53,713 nucleotides of DNA from Lachnospiraceae bacterium (GCA_016282745.1 JAEELL010000039.1:1-53713); one strand, 5' to 3'; shown: positions 23,142 through 31,815, counted from the first letter of the stretch. Numbers and translations: made by a program. Notes: generated by a model not told the origin, from the letters alone.

Positions 23142-24503
23142 ATGGAAAAAAGAATTAAGAGAATAGTTGCCTATATCATTGCCTTTGCTTTGATGGTAAC
23201 GGGAATTAATTTTTCGGGAATTGGTTCAAAGAATATTGATGCGGATTCTCAGAATGAGGTATCAATCACGGCTGTCACATACGAAGGGGTTACCGATAAC
23301 ATTGTATCGGGAGCGGAGATCGTATTGTATTACAAAGAGAGTGAGAGTGCACAGGAAGTGGTCTGGGATAGTGCTCAACTTCAGCCGACAGATGAGACAG
23401 GAAGTGTTTCATGGACCGGACCGAAAGGGTACTGGAGAGTTAAGGCTTCAAAAGAGAATTACGAAGATACTTATTCTGAGTGGTATGATGTGACGTCTGC
23501 TACAGATATCTATGTGAAGATGGAAAATGCAGATCTTGCTCAAATTACTTATGCTAAAGCTCATCAGACATATTTTGATGTTGAGTTTAGCCAGTATCTT
23601 GATCCGACTACTTTTTCGAATATCACAATCCGAACAATGACTAACGGATACATTTTTTTCAATCCGATATATGATGATACAAAGACGGATCATAATGGAA
23701 ATGTTTACGCAAAGAAGATCAGACTTGAGTATACTGACGGAAATCCTGAGGTAGGTTCATATCTTACATTAGTTATTAACTCGCTAATCAGGGATTGCCT
23801 TGGAAGAATGATTACGCGTTATTCATGGGAAGAGCGAGTTTTGATTGATGGAAATTCAAGCGATATAGAAATATCAGAAAAGGTGCAGTTGTTAGGATTC
23901 CAGGTTAGCGCTTATGTTGAGGGAATGAGAGCTAATTACTTTGTACCAAACAGTATCGATGGAAAACAGGTAGTAGAGAGGGGATTGGTTTACGGATTGG
24001 CAGAATATTGCAGTCAGAAGGATGTTTACGTAGGAAGTCCGGACTGGTATGTCAGAAGTTTCACTGCAACATCAAAAGGTAAGATGAACATAACAGATGA
24101 TTTTAGAGAGATAATGGGTATTGATGAAGATACTGATATGTATGCCATGACGATGTTGTTTACTCAGTATAAGAATGCACTTGAATTTAATGATGATATG
24201 ATAGTAAGAGCATATGCTTTACTTGAGGATGGTACATATTACTACAGTACAGAAATACAGTACAATATTTATGATATTGCAAATCTTTTCTATCTTCATT
24301 CTTATGCATTTGATGAATATTCACATAATTACCTGTATAACACAATTCTAAAAGTGGTAAAACCGGAGTATGAGGAGGTAGCCTTTGATCCATACGGAAT
24401 GGAAAATGATCCGGGAGATTCGCCGGGGTATGAGATTCCTTCAGATATTCAGTTCCCTGAACTTGAAACTGAGACCGAGGAGGAGACGGTACCTATTTAT
24501 TAG
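23142..24503 (+). CDS. Secreted protein sharing the glucanase C-terminal domain
   Basis: The 453-residue protein has a signal peptide (about residues 1-34; hydrophobic core IVAYIIAFALMVTGINFSGI). A beta-sandwich follows that resembles a carboxypeptidase-regulatory/CnaB-like domain (about 40-125; VSGAEIVLYYKE, GSVSWTGPKGYWRVKASKENY), then a second beta-rich domain (about 130-245). The C-terminal domain (about 250-410) aligns with residues 730-885 of the glucanase at 8476-11133: RGLVYGLAEYC, YAMTMLFTQYKNALEFNDDM and YLYNTILKVVKPE have direct counterparts. It ends in an acidic tail. It has no catalytic motif that I can see. It may be a surface or polysaccharide-binding protein. Confidence 0.7.
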   Translation: MEKRIKRIVAYIIAFALMVTGINFSGIGSKNIDADSQNEVSITAVTYEGVTDNIVSGAEIVLYYKESESAQEVVWDSAQLQPTDETGSVSWTGPKGYWRVKASKENYEDTYSEWYDVTSATDIYVKMENADLAQITYAKAHQTYFDVEFSQYLDPTTFSNITIRTMTNGYIFFNPIYDDTKTDHNGNVYAKKIRLEYTDGNPEVGSYLTLVINSLIRDCLGRMITRYSWEERVLIDGNSSDIEISEKVQLLGFQVSAYVEGMRANYFVPNSIDGKQVVERGLVYGLAEYCSQKDVYVGSPDWYVRSFTATSKGKMNITDDFREIMGIDEDTDMYAMTMLFTQYKNALEFNDDMIVRAYALLEDGTYYYSTEIQYNIYDIANLFYLHSYAFDEYSHNYLYNTILKVVKPEYEEVAFDPYGMENDPGDSPGYEIPSDIQFPELETETEEETVPIY

Positions 24504-24586
24504 ATTATGCAAATGATAGATGACTTCCCCTTAAGTACGAATGTGCTAAATGGTTTGGAATAAAATAATATCAAATAGTATCAGTT

Positions 24587-24629
24587 AAGCGATAGCGATT
24601 ATAACCGGTCGTTATCGCTTATTTTTTTT
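24587..24629 (+). terminator. Intrinsic terminator after the secreted protein gene
   Basis: AAGCGATAGCGA (24587-24598) pairs with TCGTTATCGCTT (24609-24620) with one G-U pair, followed by ATTTTTTTT. Confidence 0.9.
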
Positions 24630-24645
24630 GCTTAATTCATGTTTT

Positions 24646-24813
24646 GTAACTATTCAGCCTTTCAGCAATGCCAGCTCGAATCCGCAGATAAATCTGCTAA
24701 GCTTTCGTGATTTTTCATCCTTCGGATATCAAATCACTTTCGCTCGTGACAAAAAAAGTTTTGTCGCGTATCTCGCTGATTTAGGTTCCCCAAATACATA
24801 AAAGAATAGTTAC
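24646..24813. mobile_element. 168-bp MITE-like element with terminal inverted repeats
   Basis: GTAACTATTC (24646-24655) and GAATAGTTAC (24804-24813) are perfect 10-bp terminal inverted repeats. Inside are three consecutive hairpins: GCAGAT-AA-ATCTGC, GTGATTT...AAATCAC with an inner ATCC/GGAT, and GACAAAA-AAAG-TTTTGTC. There is no coding frame. The layout is that of a non-autonomous miniature element or a structured intergenic repeat. I see no clear target-site duplication. Confidence 0.55.
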
Positions 24814-24841
24814 CATGTTTTTGAAGACAGTGATACAATTC

Positions 24842-24869
24842 TTGAAAAATACAGCAGATTTGGTACAAT
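24842..24869 (+). promoter_or_regulatory. Promoter of the S1-domain gene
   Basis: TTGAAA (24842-24847) and TACAAT (24864-24869) are separated by 16 bp, with TGG before the -10 making it an extended -10. The start codon lies 57 bp downstream. Confidence 0.6.
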
Positions 24870-24925
24870 GGAAATGTCATGTGGGAATAATCCCAAAACT
24901 GGAATCAGACGAGAAGGAGAGAGTA

Positions 24926-25693
24926 ATGGAAGAAAGAGTTAACAATGAAGTTGAAACAAATGTGAGTGGGGTATCAGAGGGTTCTATGGAAGATTTAGGA
25001 CAGGCACTTGAAGATTCTTATGCATACATGGGAAACGGAGAATATGATACTGACACTTTGTTGGCATGGGAGAAAATCAACGAGTATAAAAACACAGGAA
25101 AGATACTTAATGTTACTATTACAGGAGTAGTAAATAAAGGTGTTATAGCTTTAGTTGAAGGTATTAGAGGTTTTATTCCTGTCAGTCGTCTTGATATAGA
25201 GCATGTTGAAGATACAAATAAGTGGTTAGGAAGAGATATTCGTGTCAGAATCATTGAAGCAAACATGGAAACAGATAAACTGGTTCTTTCGGCAAGAGAG
25301 ATATTGCGAGAAGAGTCAGCAGCTGCAAAGAAAGCTCAGCGTGATCTTGCTGTGTCAAAGATTAAAGAAGGTAGTGTTGTTGAAGGAACTGTTGAATCAA
25401 TTATGCCATATGGCGCATTTATCAACCTCGGAGATAACGTATCAGGGCTTGTTCATATTTCTCAAATTTCAAATGAGCATATTAAGTCTCCAAGAGAAGC
25501 TTTGGAACCGGGACAGAAAGTTACAGCCAAAGTTATTAAAAACGAAGATGGAAAAATCAGTCTCAGCATAAAAGAACTTCTTGAAGAAAAGAGACTTGAG
25601 GAAGAAGAAGAAATCAAAAACAATATTCCTGAAGTAGAGAGTATTGGAACATCGTTGGCAAGTCTGTTAAGTGGTATAAAGTTGGATAATTAA
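24926..25693 (+). CDS. S1 RNA-binding domain protein
   Basis: The 255-residue protein has two S1 domains: about residues 57-127 (GKILNVTITGVVNKGVIALV, GIRGFIPVSRL) and about 143-213 (GSVVEGTVESIMPYGAFINL, GLVHISQIS, KISLSIKE). The second fits the S1 consensus better. It is shorter than bacterial S1 (rpsA) and resembles the RpsA-like or general-stress YugI/S1 proteins of Firmicutes, which bind RNA or ribosomes. The ATG at 24926 follows AAGGAGA by 5 bp; the frame is open upstream but includes the promoter. Confidence 0.85.
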   Translation: MEERVNNEVETNVSGVSEGSMEDLGQALEDSYAYMGNGEYDTDTLLAWEKINEYKNTGKILNVTITGVVNKGVIALVEGIRGFIPVSRLDIEHVEDTNKWLGRDIRVRIIEANMETDKLVLSAREILREESAAAKKAQRDLAVSKIKEGSVVEGTVESIMPYGAFINLGDNVSGLVHISQISNEHIKSPREALEPGQKVTAKVIKNEDGKISLSIKELLEEKRLEEEEEIKNNIPEVESIGTSLASLLSGIKLDN

Positions 25694-25725
25694 TACATTT
25701 ATTATTTATCTCAGTCGGATAATAC

Positions 25726-25757
25726 ACCCGCTTCAATAAGTGGTGAGTAAATAAATA
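25726..25757. repeat. CCGCTT-CAAT-AAGTGG hairpin repeat
   Basis: CCGCTT (25728-25733) pairs with AAGTGG (25738-25743), followed by TGAGTAAATAAATA. Close relatives lie upstream of the ABC-F gene (18798-18830) and upstream of the reverse transcriptase (51463-51487 and 51541-51562). The family appears to be intergenic and hairpin-forming. Confidence 0.5.
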
Positions 25758-25815
25758 TAACAATATACAAATAAGAAAAGAAAAAAGGAGAGAGTAGTAA
25801 TACTCGATAAGAATA

Positions 25816-26379
25816 TTGAATAAACTGAAGATTACATTTAATTCACCGGCAGTACTTTCATTTGCTATGTTAAGCTTTGTTGCTTTTTTATTAAATATGA
25901 TGACAAATAATGCAAGTAACAGATTGCTATTTATGACGTATCATTCATCACTTGCAGATCCGCTCACATATGTGAGAATGTTTACACATGTTCTTGGACA
26001 TGCTAACTGGAGTCATTTTATTGGTAATATGTCCTTTATATTACTATTGGGTCCTATTCTGGAGGAAAAATACGGATATGGAAGAATTGTTGAAGTTATT
26101 CTGATTACAGCATTCATTACAGGTGCTGTGCACTATATTTTCTTTAGAAACACTTCACTTCTTGGTGCAAGTGGCGTAGTATTTGCATTTATACTTCTTA
26201 CGTCCTTTACCAGTTTTAAAAAAGGAGAGATACCGATTACATTCATTCTGATAGCTATAATATATCTTGGACAACAGGTATCTGAAGCATTTTTTGTATC
26301 CGACAATATTTCGAATCTGTCGCATATTATTGGAGGAATAGTCGGAGCATTTACAGGATACGTACTCAATCAAAAATAG
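25816..26379 (+). CDS. Rhomboid-family intramembrane serine protease
   Basis: The 187-residue protein has about six hydrophobic segments. HANWSHFIGNM is the conserved loop/TM2 motif. S119 in LLGASGVVFA and H170 in LSHIIGG form the rhomboid catalytic dyad. It is the small bacterial type without extra domains. Substrates are unknown. The start is uncertain: TTG at 25816 is the first recognised start codon after an in-frame stop, but GGAGAGAG (25787-25794) lies 21 bp before it, unusually far. Confidence 0.8.
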   Translation: MNKLKITFNSPAVLSFAMLSFVAFLLNMMTNNASNRLLFMTYHSSLADPLTYVRMFTHVLGHANWSHFIGNMSFILLLGPILEEKYGYGRIVEVILITAFITGAVHYIFFRNTSLLGASGVVFAFILLTSFTSFKKGEIPITFILIAIIYLGQQVSEAFFVSDNISNLSHIIGGIVGAFTGYVLNQK

Positions 26380-26430
26380 TATTGCACAGGACACAAAACT
26401 CAAAGTAAAGTTCTTGGATGGGGAGGAAAT

Positions 26431-27414
26431 ATGGCGGCAGCAAAAAAACAAAAGATATTATATATAATGAAAATGCTTTTGGAAGAAACCGACGATAAGC
26501 ATACTCTTTCGATGAAAGACATAATTTCCAAGTTGGAAAAAGAGGGCATTGTCGCAGAGCGAAAAGCTATATATAACGATATTGCACTGCTAAAAGATTT
26601 TGGAATGGATATTGTTATGACAGGTGAGGGCAGAGCCAGAGGATACAGTATAGCCTCAAGAGAGTTTGATTTGCCGGAACTAAAGCTTTTGGTTGACTCT
26701 GTCCAGTGCTCAAAATTTATTACTGCAAAAAAGTCAAATGAGCTTATAAAGAAGATAGAAAGTCTTGCAAGTAAACATCAGGCAAAAAAATTACATCGTC
26801 AGGTATATGTTGCCAACAGAAATAAGACCCACAACGAGAATATTTATTATAATGTTGATACTATTCACGAAGCGATAGCGAGTAATGTGAAAATCAAATT
26901 TAAATATTGTAATTATAACCTGAAAAAGCAACTTGTTGCAAAAAAAGACGGTGAGTTCTATGCTGTTAGTCCGCTTGCTCTGTCCTGGGATGATGAGAAC
27001 TATTATCTTGTTGCGTATGACAGTGAGGCAGGAAAGCAGAAACATTACAGAGTTGATAAAATTAAAGGCATTCAGTTAACCGATGAGAAAAGGGAAGGAA
27101 CAGAACTTCTTAAGAACTTTGACGTTGCTGTTTATGCAAAAAAGAGATTTGGAATGTTTGACGGAAAAGAGGAAAAAGTTAAACTGCTCTGTGATAATAG
27201 TTTTGTTGGTGTGATTATTGACAGATTTGGAAAGGATGTTATTCCGATTGCTGTTGATGAGACTCACTTTTCTGTTGTGGTAGACGTTGCTGTAAGTAAG
27301 CAGTTTCTTGGATGGATTTTTGGATTGGGCGACGGAGTCAGAGTAGTTGAACCCTCGAATGTGATAGAACTCATTCAGGACGAATTACAAATATTAAATG
27401 AAAGATATAACTAA
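26431..27414 (+). CDS. WYL-domain transcriptional regulator
   Basis: The 327-residue protein has an N-terminal winged helix (about residues 8-75; SMKDIISKLEKEGIVAERKA, YNDIALLKDFGMDI) and a WYL domain (about 145-225; VKIKFKYCNYNLKK, YAVSPLALSWDDENYYLVAY, HYRVDKI) followed by a WCX-like extension. WYL domains bind nucleic acid or nucleotide ligands, and such proteins regulate defence loci, DNA damage responses or metabolism. The ATG follows GGGGAGG by 7 bp. It may be in an operon with the rhomboid gene (51 bp gap). Nothing shows the regulated genes. Confidence 0.85.
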   Translation: MAAAKKQKILYIMKMLLEETDDKHTLSMKDIISKLEKEGIVAERKAIYNDIALLKDFGMDIVMTGEGRARGYSIASREFDLPELKLLVDSVQCSKFITAKKSNELIKKIESLASKHQAKKLHRQVYVANRNKTHNENIYYNVDTIHEAIASNVKIKFKYCNYNLKKQLVAKKDGEFYAVSPLALSWDDENYYLVAYDSEAGKQKHYRVDKIKGIQLTDEKREGTELLKNFDVAVYAKKRFGMFDGKEEKVKLLCDNSFVGVIIDRFGKDVIPIAVDETHFSVVVDVAVSKQFLGWIFGLGDGVRVVEPSNVIELIQDELQILNERYN

Positions 27415-27415
27415 G

Positions 27416-27473
27416 AAGCGGATGTCTTCCTCCGTTAAACAAAGTGAAGGTGGGGGAGATGTTTTCTCCGCTA
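27416..27473. repeat. Nested hairpin repeat unit, copy B
   Basis: AGCGGA...TCCGCT flank an inner CTTCCTCC...GGGGGAG stem, and the loop contains TAAACAAAGTGAAG, shared with 23071-23084. It lies just after the WYL gene. It may be a REP-like unit or an RNA structure between the two genes. Confidence 0.45.
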
Positions 27474-27531
27474 AGAAATGCAAAGGTGTAAGAAGAAAAC
27501 TTATTGAATATGAGGATAAAGAGTCCGGATA

Positions 27532-28152
27532 ATGATTACTGTATATATTTGTGACAAGAGAATAATTGATACTACGGTATTGGAAGGAGAAACACTGTCA
27601 GACATATGTCGGCAATTCAATGAATATCGTAGAGAAAAAATTGAAAAGAACAGAGATAAGGCTCTTGCAATTGCAACTGCAATAGTTGAAAAGAAAGCGT
27701 TGTCTGATTATTGTGATTACGAAAACATCAGTATTGTTGCTGATGAGAACGGGAAACCCAGAGTCAAAAACGATTGTGGGAAAGAAGTTTACTATAATGT
27801 ATCTCATTCCGGTGATTACGCAGTGGCAGTGGCTTTGCCCAAAGAGGTTGGTATCGATATTCAGTGTGTTTCAAAAATGAGTGAAGGCGTTATGAGAAAG
27901 ATGTTCTCGGATGCAGAAATTAACAGGGTCAATTCTGAAACTGACAAGAATCTTGAGTTTACCAGAATCTGGGCAATGAAAGAAAGCTATTACAAATATA
28001 CGGGTGAAGGCATTTTCAGAGGAATGAAAGAACAGAGTTATAATGAATGCCATTTCAGCGAATATGTTTTTGAACAGTATATTATTTCGATTTGCACAAG
28101 GATGCCTCAGGAGAATATAAGGTTGTCAGATGTGCAGATTGAAAATAATTGA
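27532..28152 (+). CDS. 4'-phosphopantetheinyl transferase (Sfp superfamily)
   Basis: The 206-residue protein has the family motifs: NVSHSGDYAVAVAL, GIDIQ with metal-binding D109, and RIWAMKESYYKYTGEGI, the W-x-x-KES-x-x-K signature. It transfers phosphopantetheine from CoA to carrier proteins. No carrier-protein synthase genes are in the window, so its partner may be the fatty acid ACP or a distant natural-product system. The ribosome binding site is weak. A 14-bp terminator follows. Confidence 0.9.
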   Translation: MITVYICDKRIIDTTVLEGETLSDICRQFNEYRREKIEKNRDKALAIATAIVEKKALSDYCDYENISIVADENGKPRVKNDCGKEVYYNVSHSGDYAVAVALPKEVGIDIQCVSKMSEGVMRKMFSDAEINRVNSETDKNLEFTRIWAMKESYYKYTGEGIFRGMKEQSYNECHFSEYVFEQYIISICTRMPQENIRLSDVQIENN

Positions 28153-28157
28153 GTTAT

Positions 28158-28192
28158 AAAAAACGAATGTCTGAAATGACATTCGTTTTTTG
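28158..28192. terminator. Bidirectional terminator
   Basis: AAAAAACGAATGTC (28158-28171) pairs perfectly with GACATTCGTTTTTT (28178-28191). A-rich and T-rich sides let it serve both convergent genes. Confidence 0.9.
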
Positions 28193-28224
28193 AATCCTCA
28201 CTGCATTATCTTTGTGGATTTGTA

Positions 28225-28686
28225 TTAAAGTAAAGTGTCTCCGATATCATACAGTAATTCATTTAGTTTGCTGATTGGTTTCATGTATGTGATTCCATGA
28301 ATGAGAATTTCATCACGTTTGTTGTCTTCGCTTAGACATTTGTAGCCTGCAAGTTCGATGGCTTTTTGAGTTTCATCTAATGTGAATCCTGCAGCAAGAC
28401 AAATTCGCATAAGAGCGTTGAAAGTCGGATGGATCATGTCTGTAATAATCTGAAAACCTAAAACCTCGTCAATGCCGGCTTTCTCCATTACTTCAGTTTT
28501 TGTGTATCCGATATCATCGATAACATTACAAAGATATGAACCTAACTCATCTGATGGAATGAAAGGTTTAGCAGCTTCATAAACGTTTTCTAAAGTGATT
28601 TCGTCACCTATAGCCTGTTTTACCCTCGCAGCCGGGGTATCTCTGTGAAGGATTTCAAGCCCTTCACTTAATGAATTGATAGTCAT
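28225..28686 (-). CDS. Small HTH-like protein
   Basis: The 153-residue protein has a central region resembling an XRE-type helix-turn-helix (LGSYLCNVIDDIGYTKTEVM, then EKAGIDEVLGFQII, about residues 47-80) followed by helices (TFNALMRICLAAGFTLDETQ). Proteins of this pattern are common in Lachnospiraceae. A DNA-binding or adaptor role is possible but unproven. The ATG follows GGGAGG on the minus strand. It is 37 bp downstream of the methyltransferase gene and probably cotranscribed with it. Confidence 0.65.
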   Translation of the reverse strand: MTINSLSEGLEILHRDTPAARVKQAIGDEITLENVYEAAKPFIPSDELGSYLCNVIDDIGYTKTEVMEKAGIDEVLGFQIITDMIHPTFNALMRICLAAGFTLDETQKAIELAGYKCLSEDNKRDEILIHGITYMKPISKLNELLYDIGDTLL

Positions 28687-28723
28687 AGTTATTCCTCCCT
28701 TATATCTACATTAACTATACATT

Positions 28724-29605
28724 TTAATCGCCTTGTCTACGTTCCCAACGCCCGGATGAACCACATGGAAGAGCAAGCCCGTTCTTTGACACGGGAAGTC
28801 CTAATTCGTCGGCAACAACATTTCCTCCAAATTTTGATACAATCTCAGTAGAAATCATATAAGATAAAACAGAAGGAGCAAACCCTGTTGTGTAAGAGTT
28901 GATAAGGACAAATAAAGCGTCATCGGATAATATCTGAGAACATAACTGAACAAAGTCATAAAAGCAATCTTCTATTTTCCAAATCTCTCCTCCGGGGCCT
29001 CTTCCGTAAGAAGGTGGATCCATAATGATTCCATCATATTTATTGCCTCGTCTGATTTCTCTTTTTACAAATTTGATGCAATCATCTACAAGCCATCTGA
29101 TTGGAGCATCTCCGAGACCGGATGAAATAGCGTTTTCTTTTGCCCAGGTAACCATACCTTTTGATGCGTCAACATGAGTAACATGTGCACCTGCAGCTGC
29201 AGCTGCAAGAGTAGCACCACCGGTATAAGCAAAAAGATTGAGTACTTTAATTGGTCGGTCTGTATCTTTTTTTGCGTTTCTTATAATAGAAGAAAACCAA
29301 TCCCAATTAGCTGCCTGCTCCGGAAAAAGACCTGTATGTTTAAAACTGAAAGGCTTTAAATTGAATGTTAAAGACTTATAGTTGATGGTCCATTGCTCAG
29401 GCAAATCGATAAACTCCCATTGCCCTCCACCTTTTTTGCTTCTGTGGTAGTGAGCGTTTATGTTTTTCCATTTTTTATCTTTTGGTGTATTCCAGATTAC
29501 CTGAGGATCAGGTCTTATAAGAATAAAATCACCCCAACGTTCTAACTTTTCTCCACCGGAAGTATCAATCACTTCATAATCTTTCCAATTGTCTGCCAGC
29601 CACAT
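28724..29605 (-). CDS. Class I SAM-dependent methyltransferase, RlmI/RlmK-like
   Basis: The 293-residue protein has an N-terminal beta-rich region and a Rossmann methyltransferase core with motif I VLNLFAYTGGATLAAAAAGA, VTHVDASKG after it, and the catalytic IIMDPPSYGRGPGGE. This family methylates 23S rRNA cytosines or guanines; no PUA domain is obvious. The ATG at 29605 is chosen because GGAGG lies 5 bp upstream; a TTG four codons earlier overlaps that site. It is transcribed away from the ribosomal operon. Confidence 0.85.
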   Translation of the reverse strand: MWLADNWKDYEVIDTSGGEKLERWGDFILIRPDPQVIWNTPKDKKWKNINAHYHRSKKGGGQWEFIDLPEQWTINYKSLTFNLKPFSFKHTGLFPEQAANWDWFSSIIRNAKKDTDRPIKVLNLFAYTGGATLAAAAAGAHVTHVDASKGMVTWAKENAISSGLGDAPIRWLVDDCIKFVKREIRRGNKYDGIIMDPPSYGRGPGGEIWKIEDCFYDFVQLCSQILSDDALFVLINSYTTGFAPSVLSYMISTEIVSKFGGNVVADELGLPVSKNGLALPCGSSGRWERRQGD

Positions 29606-29827
29606 AATAACCTCCAAAGTGAAATATTAAAAATAATACAATATCATAACGGCATATATCTAAGGGTTAAATGCCGTAAAACCATTGAATAATAAATGTG
29701 TAATGTGTTACTTCTTATTATAATATATGTATTGCTATATTAAATCTTACATACTATAATAAAAAAAGTCAATAAATACCATGAATTATTATGAATTCAA
29801 AGTACTCAATTTTTTTTGAAAATGGGG

Positions 29828-29856
29828 TTGCATTCTATTGATTATTAGTGTATACT
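29828..29856 (+). promoter_or_regulatory. Promoter of the S10 operon
   Basis: TTGCAT (29828-29833) and TATACT (29851-29856) are separated by exactly 17 bp, about 245 bp before rpsJ. The region 29606-29827 to its left is AT-rich, holds no gene and carries the divergent upstream region of the methyltransferase. Confidence 0.65.
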
Positions 29857-29929
29857 GAATTTTGCTGTGACATGATAGCTGTGAAGCATGAGGTTGCTGC
29901 ATGTAAATTGCAGGTTTTCTGTGGAGCGA

Positions 29930-30085
29930 ATGTCAAGTTAGGAAACTGGCGACAAGTCACTGTACTAAATATAGGTCCACCGCTTGAGTGGAAACACGTG
30001 TGTTAATTCGCTGTGAGAGTTATCGCGACACACACGGAAAAGTTGTACAGTCACCGCTTGTCGTGCTAATCAAAGTACGAAAAGG
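29930..30085 (+). ncRNA. Structured leader RNA of the S10 operon
   Basis: The untranslated leader of rpsJ folds into a closed multibranch structure. CGACAAG (29950-29956) pairs with CTTGTCG (30057-30063), and ACTGTAC (29959-29965) pairs with GTACAGT (30045-30051). Inside are hairpins TCCAC/GTGGA (29976-29992) and CGTGTGT/ACACACG (29997-30036). Autoregulation of S10 operons by a ribosomal protein, L4 in enterobacteria, is established. This may be the equivalent clostridial leader, but the ligand is unknown. Confidence 0.65.
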
Positions 30086-30099
30086 AGGCGGCTTTTTTT

Positions 30100-30417
30100 A
30101 TGGCAAGTCAAGTAATGAGAATCACATTGAAAGCTTACGATCACAAATTGATTGATCAGTCAGCTGCAAAAATTGTTGAAACTGTTAAGAATGCAGGAGC
30201 AGAAGTTAGCGGTCCTGTACCTCTTCCAACAAAGAAGGAAGTGGTAACAATTCTTAGAGCTGTACACAAGTACAAAGATTCAAGAGAACAGTTTGAACAG
30301 AGAACTCATAAGAGACTTATCGATATCGTAGCACCAACTCAGAAGGCTGTTGATTCATTAACAAGAATCGAAATGCCAGCAGGTGTTTACATCGATATTA
30401 AGATGAAGAATAAGTAA
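30100..30417 (+). CDS. rpsJ: Ribosomal protein S10 (uS10)
   Basis: The 105-residue protein is full length and matches S10 throughout ([42 protein letters not shown]). It is a 30S head protein and, as NusE, also a partner of NusB in antitermination. The ATG at 30100 follows [17 protein letters not shown] five codons later is an alternative start. It opens the S10 operon after the structured leader. Confidence 0.97.
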   Translation: MASQVMRITLKAYDHKLIDQSAAKIVETVKNAGAEVSGPVPLPTKKEVVTILRAVHKYKDSREQFEQRTHKRLIDIVAPTQKAVDSLTRIEMPAGVYIDIKMKNK

Positions 30418-30489
30418 TTCATCCACAAATGAGTGAATTATCCTTGAAGGTTTAAATAGATTAAATTCTAATTGGAACTGTTCTAGGAT

Positions 30490-30507
30490 GATCGCGGATA
30501 CGCGATC
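30490..30507 (+). other. GC-rich hairpin between rpsJ and rplC
   Basis: GATCGCG (30490-30496) and CGCGATC (30501-30507) form a 7-bp stem with a GATA tetraloop in the 118-bp rpsJ-rplC gap, 17 nt before the rplC ribosome binding site. No T-run follows, so it is more likely a processing or stability element than a terminator. Confidence 0.5.
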
Positions 30508-30535
30508 CGCTGTAGATTAACAGGAGGTAATTAAA

Positions 30536-31171
30536 ATGAAGAAAGCTATTTTGGCAACAAAAGTCGGAATGACTCAGATCTTCAACGAAGACGGTGCATT
30601 AATACCGGTTACTGTACTTCAGGCAGGTCCTTGTTCTGTAACTCAGGTAAAGACAGTTGAGAACGATGGATACAGTGCTGTACAGGTAGGATTCGTTGAC
30701 AAGAGAGAAAAATTAGTGAACAAACCAATGAAGGGAATGTTCGACAAAGCAGGAGTTTCTTACAAGAGATTTGTAAGAGAGTTCAAGTTTGAAAACGCTG
30801 AAGAGTATTCAGTAGCAGACGAAATCAAAGCAGACATCTTTGAAGCAGGCGATAAGGTAGACGCAACAGCAATTGCAAAGGGAAAAGGATTCCAGGGCGC
30901 AATTAAGAGACATGGTCAGTCAAGAGGACCTATGGCTCACGGTTCTAAGTATCATCGTCATGCAGGTTCAAACGGTGCTTGTTCTAGCCCAAGTAAGGTA
31001 TTCAAAGGTAAGAAGATGCCTGGACATATGGGAGCTAAGAAAGTAACTGTTCAGAATCTTGAAGTTGTAAGAGTTGATGTTGAAAACAACTTACTCTTAG
31101 TTAAAGGTGCTGTACCGGGACCAAAGAAAGCTTTAGTTACTATTAAAGAGACAGTTAAATCCGGTAAATAG
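30536..31171 (+). CDS. rplC: Ribosomal protein L3 (uL3)
   Basis: The 211-residue protein matches bacterial L3 ([59 protein letters not shown]). It binds 23S rRNA near the peptidyl transferase centre. Start with AGGAGG 8 bp upstream. It is followed by rplD after 23 bp. Confidence 0.97.
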   Translation: MKKAILATKVGMTQIFNEDGALIPVTVLQAGPCSVTQVKTVENDGYSAVQVGFVDKREKLVNKPMKGMFDKAGVSYKRFVREFKFENAEEYSVADEIKADIFEAGDKVDATAIAKGKGFQGAIKRHGQSRGPMAHGSKYHRHAGSNGACSSPSKVFKGKKMPGHMGAKKVTVQNLEVVRVDVENNLLLVKGAVPGPKKALVTIKETVKSGK

Positions 31172-31194
31172 ATTTTGGAAGGAGGAACAGGCAG

Positions 31195-31815
31195 ATGGCA
31201 AAAGTATCTGTTTTAAATATGGAAGGAAGCCAGGTTGGAGAAATCGAACTTAGCGACGCAGTATTTGGTGTTGAAGTAAATGAACACTTAGTACACATGG
31301 CTGTAGTTAATCAGCTTGCAAACAACCGTCAGGGAACACAGAAAGCTAAAACACGTTCTGAAGTAAGCGGCGGCGGAAGAAAGCCATGGAGACAGAAGGG
31401 AACAGGTCATGCAAGACAGGGTTCTACAAGATCTCCACAGTGGACAGGTGGTGGAGTTGTATTCGCACCAGTACCAAGAGATTATTCATTCAAGATGAAT
31501 AAGAAAGAAAAGAGAGCAGCTCTTAAATCTGCACTCACAGATAAAGTTAACAATAACAAGTTTATCGTAGTTGATGAACTTAAGTTTGAAGCACCAAAGA
31601 CAAAAGAATTTGCAAAGGTTATGTCAAACTTAAATGTTGATAAGGCATTAGTTGTTACAGAATCAAATGATAAGAACGTTGTATTATCAGCAAAGAATAT
31701 TCCTACAGTTAAGACAGCTTCTACAAACACAATCAACGTATTTGATATTCTTAAGTACGATACAGTAGTTGTAGAAAAAGCAGCTGTAGCAAAAATTGAG
31801 GAGGTGTATGCATAA
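31195..31815 (+). CDS. rplD: Ribosomal protein L4 (uL4)
   Basis: The 206-residue protein has the conserved exit-tunnel loop ([20 protein letters not shown]) typical of L4. Besides its structural role, L4 is the known autoregulator of S10 operons in some bacteria and so a candidate ligand of the leader at 29930-30085. Its stop codon overlaps the rplW start by one base. Confidence 0.97.
   Translation: MAKVSVLNMEGSQVGEIELSDAVFGVEVNEHLVHMAVVNQLANNRQGTQKAKTRSEVSGGGRKPWRQKGTGHARQGSTRSPQWTGGGVVFAPVPRDYSFKMNKKEKRAALKSALTDKVNNNKFIVVDELKFEAPKTKEFAKVMSNLNVDKALVVTESNDKNVVLSAKNIPTVKTASTNTINVFDILKYDTVVVEKAAVAKIEEVYA

Noticed and set aside
24646-24813. Remnant of an IS element with transposase
   Set aside because: No transposase-like frame or target-site duplication is visible, so only a MITE-like label is used.
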